A stretch of 64,000 nucleotides of DNA from SMWD01 sp964629475 (GTDB lineage: Bacteria > Pseudomonadota > Gammaproteobacteria > Steroidobacterales > GCA-2729495): contig CAZVQW010000014.1 of assembly GCA_964629475.1 (NCBI GenBank), positions 1 to 64,000 on the forward strand, written 5' to 3'. Numbering within the stretch: the stretch's first letter is position 1; every line of letters begins with the position of its first letter. A program made the position numbers and the translations under genes. Of this stretch, positions 58,943 through 64,000 are shown one piece after another. The notes under the pieces are model-generated. The model did not search any database and was not told the DNA's origin. It saw nothing but the letters and a program-made list of their open reading frames with translations.

Positions 58943-61340
58943 GGTTGAGTTGCAGTTCATGTTCTGCGTGCGAATTAATCGCCTCGTCACTAAACCACCA
59001 GTAACTCGGCTCTCCGGAATGCCAGGCCTCCAGCTGGTCCTTCAGGTGCGCATCGAACTGCCTGCCGCTGACACCGCCTGACACGACCGCCATAACCTTG
59101 TCGGGATCCGAAAGATCCGCGACGAAGCGCAACGAGGCGATGAATACCGCATCGAAAGACTTATTAAACCGGTAACTCCCCCGGTTCAGAGTTTCGCCGG
59201 AACCCTCTTTGGGACTGGTTCCGCCACCGAGTATGGATGCTGCAAATTTTCCGGGAATAATGGGACTCGCAAACGTCACCGTGTGTGCCTTGCCCCAGCG
59301 CCAGTCTCGCAAGGCCGGGCCCAGTTCTTCGGTCAGCCGCTCACGCGCCAGCAAAGCCGCGCGGTGTAACAAATCATCCCGGGTCTCGCGCTCGTCTGTC
59401 GTGACATCATCAAACCAGGCATTGTCGTTATCGCGGGACAGGCGCACCAGCCGCTCCTGCCAATAGTAAGAGCTGTCAAGCATCAGCTCTGCGATCGATT
59501 CGCCCAGTTCGTCTGCGAACGTCAGGCGCGCAAACTCCCGCCAGGTCGCCTGAAACAATGTTGGCGCCACGGAATCCGATCGGTCGACCGCATCCCAGGA
59601 ACGAAGCGTATTGGCCAGCGCCAGCGTATCATCATGGGCCGCAAGTGCTGCCGCCATGATCGGTGTCAGTTCGGCCGCCATGATGTTTTTTGTATCCTGC
59701 ATGAACCGCCAGTGGTCCTCGGCACCGAGCATGTCAACGCCGTCCAACAGTTCCCGGATCCTGCGATAGCGCCAGGATGCGGCGAAATAAGTCGAATAGG
59801 CATGGGGATAGTCGGCTGGCACGGTGCGATGATTTGCATTGCCCGCCCAGCCGCGTTGCGGATTCACGATGCCGGGCATCTGCTCGAACGGAATGATACC
59901 CGCCCAGTCGTCGGTGCCGTCGGTGACCGGCAGCGGGCTGGAGCCGTCGCCGCGCAGGCGGACGGGCACACGGCCCGCGGTGAAGTGCGCAATATTGCCG
60001 TCAACGTCGGCGACAATATAGTTATATGGCGCGCTCACACGGGATATTCGTTCGCCCGCCTCCTCGACACTTCGAGCCAGCATCACGTCGGTGCCGCCGC
60101 TGTCATCCGGCCGCATCGTTTCCGGCACACTCCAGCGTAGTGACAACAGCTTGCCTTCCGCCATGTTCATCTTGAAACCGAGCATCTCTTCGTGATCCGA
60201 AACTACCGGCCCGCGCCGCGTAATGCGTATCCGCAGCGGCAGTTCGCGCCAGGCCGGTTCGCTGCCCCACTCCCGGACCCGCAGCGTCTCTTCGATGATC
60301 TCAAACGGCAGTGAATTCGAACCCTCCAGATAGTGATTCGGGTTCAACGGATCTTCCGTTTCGACATAAAGATCCATGACATCGCCATACGAATTCGTGA
60401 CGCCATACGCGATGCGGTCAGTACGGGCAACACCCAGTCCGGGCACACCGGGGCCGGCAACGCCAATCGCGCGCAATTCAGGTGTGATCAAACCGACTGG
60501 ATGCCAGTTACCCGGCAACATTCTCGAATCCATGTGCGGGTCATTGACGACGATCGGAGCGTCTCCGGCCGAGCGGGCACCGTTCATGACCCAGCCGTTG
60601 CTGCCAAGGCGCAACGGCCATGGCTCACTCACCTGTCGGCCTGCCTGCTGCAACAACCCATCGAGTTGTGTCAACTGTACAGGCCGTCCTGCTCGCTCGG
60701 ACTCATCATCGGGATTGACGGTAAGTTGCGTAATCTCCGCCGCGCGTTCCGTTCCCACCTGATCGACAACCGCTTGGCTGATCACCTCGGCGACCAGGTT
60801 GGCCGAACTCACGAGATTCAGGAAATAACTCAGCGTAACCGAGTCCTCGAGGGTCCAGGGTTGCGGCGTGATGCCCATCAACTGCAAAGCCACCGGGTGT
60901 TCATCGGCCTGCTCGAGAATATAGGCATTCATGCCTTCGAGGTATAACTCACGCCGACGCCTTTCTTCGCCCTGCAGCAGCGCCGCATGCTGCTTCGCAT
61001 GGCGCGGTACGCCGGCAACCCGCACGCGAACGTCCATGCCGAGACCTGGCTCGCCAATCAATTCCGCCAGCCGGCCATGGGCCAGATAACGATTGAGCTC
61101 CAGCTGGAACAATCGATCCTGAGCGGTCACAAAACCCTGTGCGCGAAATACATCGTCAAGTGACTGCGCAAAAATATACGGCACGCCCTGTTCATCGCGT
61201 ACGACACGAACCGGAGCCTCCAGCACCGAGAGCTGCAGCATACCGTCTTTCTGGTATTGATCGGCCTGCCAAAGCCATGCGTAGCCACCGGCCAGCACAA
61301 CTACGAGGAACAACAAAATACCGATAAAAAACTTTCGCAT
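58938..61340 (-). CDS. Penicillin acylase-family (Ntn hydrolase) protein
   Basis: 800 residues. An N-terminal hydrophobic helix anchors or exports it. The precursor's self-cleavage site is G246/S247 in LRLGSNGWVMNG, the classical start of the beta subunit, so Ser247 is the catalytic nucleophile after processing. NDPHMDSRMLP and GWAGNANHRTVP are typical beta-chain positions. It should hydrolyse an N-acyl amide, for example an acyl-homoserine lactone or a beta-lactam side chain. The stop TAG is made by the REP's CTA at 58938-58940. Confidence 0.92.
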   Translation of the reverse strand: MRKFFIGILLFLVVVLAGGYAWLWQADQYQKDGMLQLSVLEAPVRVVRDEQGVPYIFAQSLDDVFRAQGFVTAQDRLFQLELNRYLAHGRLAELIGEPGLGMDVRVRVAGVPRHAKQHAALLQGEERRRRELYLEGMNAYILEQADEHPVALQLMGITPQPWTLEDSVTLSYFLNLVSSANLVAEVISQAVVDQVGTERAAEITQLTVNPDDESERAGRPVQLTQLDGLLQQAGRQVSEPWPLRLGSNGWVMNGARSAGDAPIVVNDPHMDSRMLPGNWHPVGLITPELRAIGVAGPGVPGLGVARTDRIAYGVTNSYGDVMDLYVETEDPLNPNHYLEGSNSLPFEIIEETLRVREWGSEPAWRELPLRIRITRRGPVVSDHEEMLGFKMNMAEGKLLSLRWSVPETMRPDDSGGTDVMLARSVEEAGERISRVSAPYNYIVADVDGNIAHFTAGRVPVRLRGDGSSPLPVTDGTDDWAGIIPFEQMPGIVNPQRGWAGNANHRTVPADYPHAYSTYFAASWRYRRIRELLDGVDMLGAEDHWRFMQDTKNIMAAELTPIMAAALAAHDDTLALANTLRSWDAVDRSDSVAPTLFQATWREFARLTFADELGESIAELMLDSSYYWQERLVRLSRDNDNAWFDDVTTDERETRDDLLHRAALLARERLTEELGPALRDWRWGKAHTVTFASPIIPGKFAASILGGGTSPKEGSGETLNRGSYRFNKSFDAVFIASLRFVADLSDPDKVMAVVSGGVSGRQFDAHLKDQLEAWHSGEPSYWWFSDEAINSHAEHELQLNP

Positions 61341-61525
61341 AACGCCTCATCCTGACGACACTGGCGGGAAAACCTGCGAACAGTCCAGTGATCACAATTT
61401 AATGAATCAATACATCCTACAATCGCATCGAACACAACCTGCGGACATTTCGGAAATCCCGGATTGCCCGGCGAAATTGCCACATGAATTAGTGATCGCG
61501 CTGGATAAGCTATAAAGTATCGACA

Positions 61526-64000
61526 ATGGAAGATAACAAAGACTTTATCCACGAGCATCCACTGATGACGGCGGGCGCCGCGTTAACCGTCGGTCTTCTG
61601 GCACCTGTCGGGTGGGGCATGCTGATGCAAAACGACAACGCCGATACAGAAGACGGAGACCAGGCAACACCCGGTAAGGCAAACGGCGCCACCATGAATC
61701 TGGATTTTATTCACGAAAATCCGCTGATGGTGACGACCGCCGCATTAACGATTGGACTTCTCATCCCGCTCGGACTGGGCATGCTGGCACAAGCCGGCGC
61801 AACCGACACAGAAGACGGTGATAAAAAATCCTCCGGCAAGGCAAACGGCAAAGGGGAAAACCAGAACTTCATTCAAGAGCATCCGCTGATGACGACAGGA
61901 GTCGCATTGGCCATCGGCCTGCTGGCACCCATCGGGCTGGGCCTACTGATGCAAACTGACGACACCGATACAGAAGACGAAGACCAGGCAACACCCGGCA
62001 AAGACGACGCCAAAGGGACGGATCAGGGCTTCATGCAGGAACATCCACTGATGGCAACGGCGGCCGCATTAAGCATCGGCCTGCTGGCACCTCTCGGCCT
62101 GGGCATACTGATGCAAACCGGCGCGAGCGATGCAGAAGACGGAGACGAAGCAACACCCGGCAAAACAAACGGCGGCGCAGCGAGTCAGAACTTCATCCGC
62201 GAGCATCCGCTGATGGCGACAACCGCCGCATTAACCATCGGTCTGCTCGCACCCCTCGGCCTGGGCATGCTGACCCAAACCGGTACGGCCGATACAGCGG
62301 ACGGGGACCAGGCAACACCCGGCAAGGCCGACGGCAAAGAAACAAATCAAAACTTCATCCATCAACATCCGTTGATTGCGACAGCCGCCGCCCTGACAGT
62401 TGGACTTTTGATCCCACTCGGGCTGGGCATGCTGGCGCAAGCTGGTGCGGCCGATGCAGAAGAAGGGGACGAAACAACACCCGAAAAGGCGAACGGCAAA
62501 GAGACAAGCCAGGACTTCATGCACGAGCATCCGCTGATGGCGACAGGAGTCGCATTAGCCATCGGCCTGCTGGCACCCATCGGACTGGGTATGCTGGCGC
62601 AACTCGGTGCGGCCGATGCAGAAGACGGAGANNNNNNNNNNNNNNNNNNNNNNNNNNNNNNNNNNNNNNNNNNNNNNNNNNNNNNNNNNNNNNNNNNNNN
62701 NNNNNNNNNNNNNNNNNNNNNNNNNNNNNNNGCCGATGCAGAAGACGGAGATCAGGCAACGCCCGGCAAGATCAACGGAAAAGGAACAAGCCTGGATTTT
62801 ATTAATGAGAACCCGCTGATGGCGACGGGAGTCGCATTAACCATCGGTCTGCTCGCCCCTCTCGGCCTGGGCATGCTGGTACAAACCGGTGCGGCCGATG
62901 CAGCAGACGAAGACAAGACAACGCCCGGCAAGGCCGATGGCAAAGGGACAGATCAGGACTTCATCCATCAGCATCCGTTGATAGCGACAGCCACCGCCTT
63001 GACGATTGGGCTGCTCGCCCCACTCGGACTGGGCATGCTGGCACAAACCGGTGCGAGCGATGCAGAAGACGAAGATCAGGCAACACCCGGCAAGGCCAAC
63101 GGCACAGGAACAAGCCAGGACTTCATGCACAAGCATCCACTGATGGCGACGGCCGGCGCATTAGCCATCGGCCTGTTGGCGCCTCTCGGCCTGAGCCTGC
63201 TGGCACAAACCGGTGCGGTCGATGCAGCAGACGGGGACGAAGCAACACCCGGTGAGAACACCGGCGCAGCAACGAACCTGGATTTCATGCACGAGAATCC
63301 TCTGATGGTGACGGCCGCCGCATTAACGATTGGACTTCTGATCCCGCTCGGCCTGGGCCTGCTGGCGCAAACCACCGCAGAGCTTGCCGAAGATACGGAA
63401 TCGAAAAACACGCGACGCAGGAAAGCAACGAGCGGCGGCGCAACGAGCCAGGACTTCATCCATCAGCACCCGCTGATATCGACCGCCGCCGCGTTAACCA
63501 TCGGCCTGCTCGCACCTCTTGTGCCAGACATGCTGACAAAAGCAGGTGAACAATCGCAGCGTCCGCAAACCGGCGAAAAGACTGCCACCGACGAGACACA
63601 ACCCGGCAAGAAGAGTATCGATAACGCCATCGGGCAATATTTATTCCTCGAACATCCGCTGATGACGACAGCGGCCATTACAATGGTGGCCACGTTGAGC
63701 GCGGCGCTGCTAACGGGACCGGTTTCACGTAATTTGGCAGCATCAGGCAACACCGATAAGCACGGCGAACCGGGCCGCGCGGACACCGATGCGTCAACCC
63801 GGAGTTTCACCGACCAACATCCGTATATGACGACAGCCGGCGCACTGGGAATGGGACTGCTAATGGGGCCCGTGGCGCTACAATGGCTGGCACAAATCAG
63901 TACCGAAAAGCCCAGCCAACCGGACCACGGTGATACCGATATATCGGATCAGGATTTCGCCCATCAGCATCCGTTCCTGACGACGGCCGCCGCACTGGGC
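61526..64000 (+). CDS. Tandem 54-residue transmembrane-repeat protein of unknown function (runs off the window)
   Basis: One open frame from ATG 61526 to the window end (825 codons including 100 N). An in-frame stop is at 61493-61495, and no good ribosome site is seen. Units average FIHEHPLMATAAALTIGLL, then APLGLGMLAQTG, then an acidic linker such as ADAEDGDQATPGKANGKG. Each has one hydrophobic stretch of about 22 residues with a central APLG. A His/Asn-Pro-Leu pair begins nearly every unit. Codons differ between copies while the protein is kept, so it is under protein selection. I do not recognise it; the xHPL...G pattern faintly recalls the C-terminal anchor of DUF883/ElaB-type proteins. 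End and final length unknown. Confidence 0.85.
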   Translation, partial: MEDNKDFIHEHPLMTAGAALTVGLLAPVGWGMLMQNDNADTEDGDQATPGKANGATMNLDFIHENPLMVTTAALTIGLLIPLGLGMLAQAGATDTEDGDKKSSGKANGKGENQNFIQEHPLMTTGVALAIGLLAPIGLGLLMQTDDTDTEDEDQATPGKDDAKGTDQGFMQEHPLMATAAALSIGLLAPLGLGILMQTGASDAEDGDEATPGKTNGGAASQNFIREHPLMATTAALTIGLLAPLGLGMLTQTGTADTADGDQATPGKADGKETNQNFIHQHPLIATAAALTVGLLIPLGLGMLAQAGAADAEEGDETTPEKANGKETSQDFMHEHPLMATGVALAIGLLAPIGLGMLAQLGAADAEDGXXXXXXXXXXXXXXXXXXXXXXXXXXXXXXXXXXADAEDGDQATPGKINGKGTSLDFINENPLMATGVALTIGLLAPLGLGMLVQTGAADAADEDKTTPGKADGKGTDQDFIHQHPLIATATALTIGLLAPLGLGMLAQTGASDAEDEDQATPGKANGTGTSQDFMHKHPLMATAGALAIGLLAPLGLSLLAQTGAVDAADGDEATPGENTGAATNLDFMHENPLMVTAAALTIGLLIPLGLGLLAQTTAELAEDTESKNTRRRKATSGGATSQDFIHQHPLISTAAALTIGLLAPLVPDMLTKAGEQSQRPQTGEKTATDETQPGKKSIDNAIGQYLFLEHPLMTTAAITMVATLSAALLTGPVSRNLAASGNTDKHGEPGRADTDASTRSFTDQHPYMTTAGALGMGLLMGPVALQWLAQISTEKPSQPDHGDTDISDQDFAHQHPFLTTAAALG
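61541..64000 (+). repeat. Tandem repeat array, 162-bp unit
   Basis: Unit starts at 61541, 61703, 61865, 62027, 62189, 62351, 62513, then after the gap 62795, 62957, 63119, 63281: all exactly 162 apart on either side of the gap. Later starts 63452, 63638, 63803 and 63953 are 171, 186, 165 and 150 apart and more divergent. At least 15 units are visible, the last cut by the window edge. Confidence 0.95.
62632..62731. other. Scaffold gap of 100 N inside the repeat array
   Basis: Exactly 100 N. The 20 bases before it and the 20 after it are identical (GCCGATGCAGAAGACGGAGA), so the contig ends stop in the same place of the repeat unit. The true number of units here is unknown. Confidence 0.98.

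Noticed and set aside
61560..63500. EF-hand or thrombospondin-3-like calcium motif in the acidic linkers (DAEDGD)
   Set aside because: The spacing DxExGD is not constant, some copies have DTEDED or DAADED, and the flanking residues do not fit either motif. Calcium binding remains possible but unsupported.
61550..63810. Many minus-strand open frames of 60-130 codons in the repeat region
   Set aside because: They are antisense shadows of the long plus-strand frame: they repeat with its 162-bp period and have opposite-strand composition, no ribosome sites and no family features.
61541..64000. CRISPR array
   Set aside because: The unit is 162 bp without unique spacers and is coding throughout.

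Overview
The window looks like a scaffolded contig from an uncultured or draft-assembled gammaproteobacterium. It has Gram-negative outer-membrane receptors, lipoproteins, Tat and Sec signals, REP palindromes with REP-associated tyrosine transposases, and dense operons. Two runs of exactly 100 N (24490-24589 and 62632-62731) are scaffold gaps. The taxonomy is inferred from gene style only.

Layout. (1) 1-13.3 kb: a catabolic or uptake region with three TonB-dependent receptors (one cut by the window edge), a GMC oxidoreductase with its Tat-exported small subunit, a nitrilase-family amidohydrolase, an MFS carrier, an SDR dehydrogenase and a lipoprotein with one c-type heme motif plus FG-GAP repeats. 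A vestigial receptor 3' end with its own terminator lies beside the third receptor. (2) 13.6-20 kb: an XdhC-like maturation factor and a molybdenum hydroxylase operon (FAD, 2Fe-2S, CoxG-like and Mo subunits), then an EamA transporter. (3) 20.2-31.3 kb, minus strand: a ten-gene operon running from an NCS1 purine/cytosine-type permease through two ketopantoate-reductase-like enzymes, a creatinase-like M24 protein, a luciferase-like monooxygenase, an FAH-family hydrolase, an M20 amidase, a cyclase/formamidase, a LeuA-like condensing enzyme and a double OsmC protein. (4) 31.4-35.6 kb, divergent: a three-subunit molybdopterin oxidoreductase (catalytic, four-cluster ferredoxin, NrfD-type anchor). 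(5) 35.8-43.7 kb: two matching 615-bp REP-RAYT units bracket a quinone-oxidoreductase gene, a glutaryl-CoA-dehydrogenase-like gene, an AraC regulator, fdhD and a CoxD/CoxE-like maturation pair. (6) 43.7-47.4 kb: a second molybdenum hydroxylase operon. (7) 47.6-61.3 kb: mostly exported or membrane enzymes (sterol-desaturase family, secreted methyltransferase, amidohydrolases, sulfatase, cyclophilin, ChaN-like lipoprotein, TolB-like propeller, penicillin acylase). (8) 61.5-64 kb: an open reading frame running off the window, built from at least 15 tandem copies of a 54-residue unit, each with one hydrophobic helix and one acidic linker.

How the genes may work together: regions 2-6 put three molybdoenzymes and four maturation factors (XdhC, FdhD, CoxD-like, CoxE-like), plus a CoxG-like protein, within about 34 kb, next to a transporter and hydrolytic enzymes typical of breakdown of N-heterocyclic or amide compounds. 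The substrate cannot be read from sequence. The least explained object is the tandem transmembrane-repeat protein at the right end.
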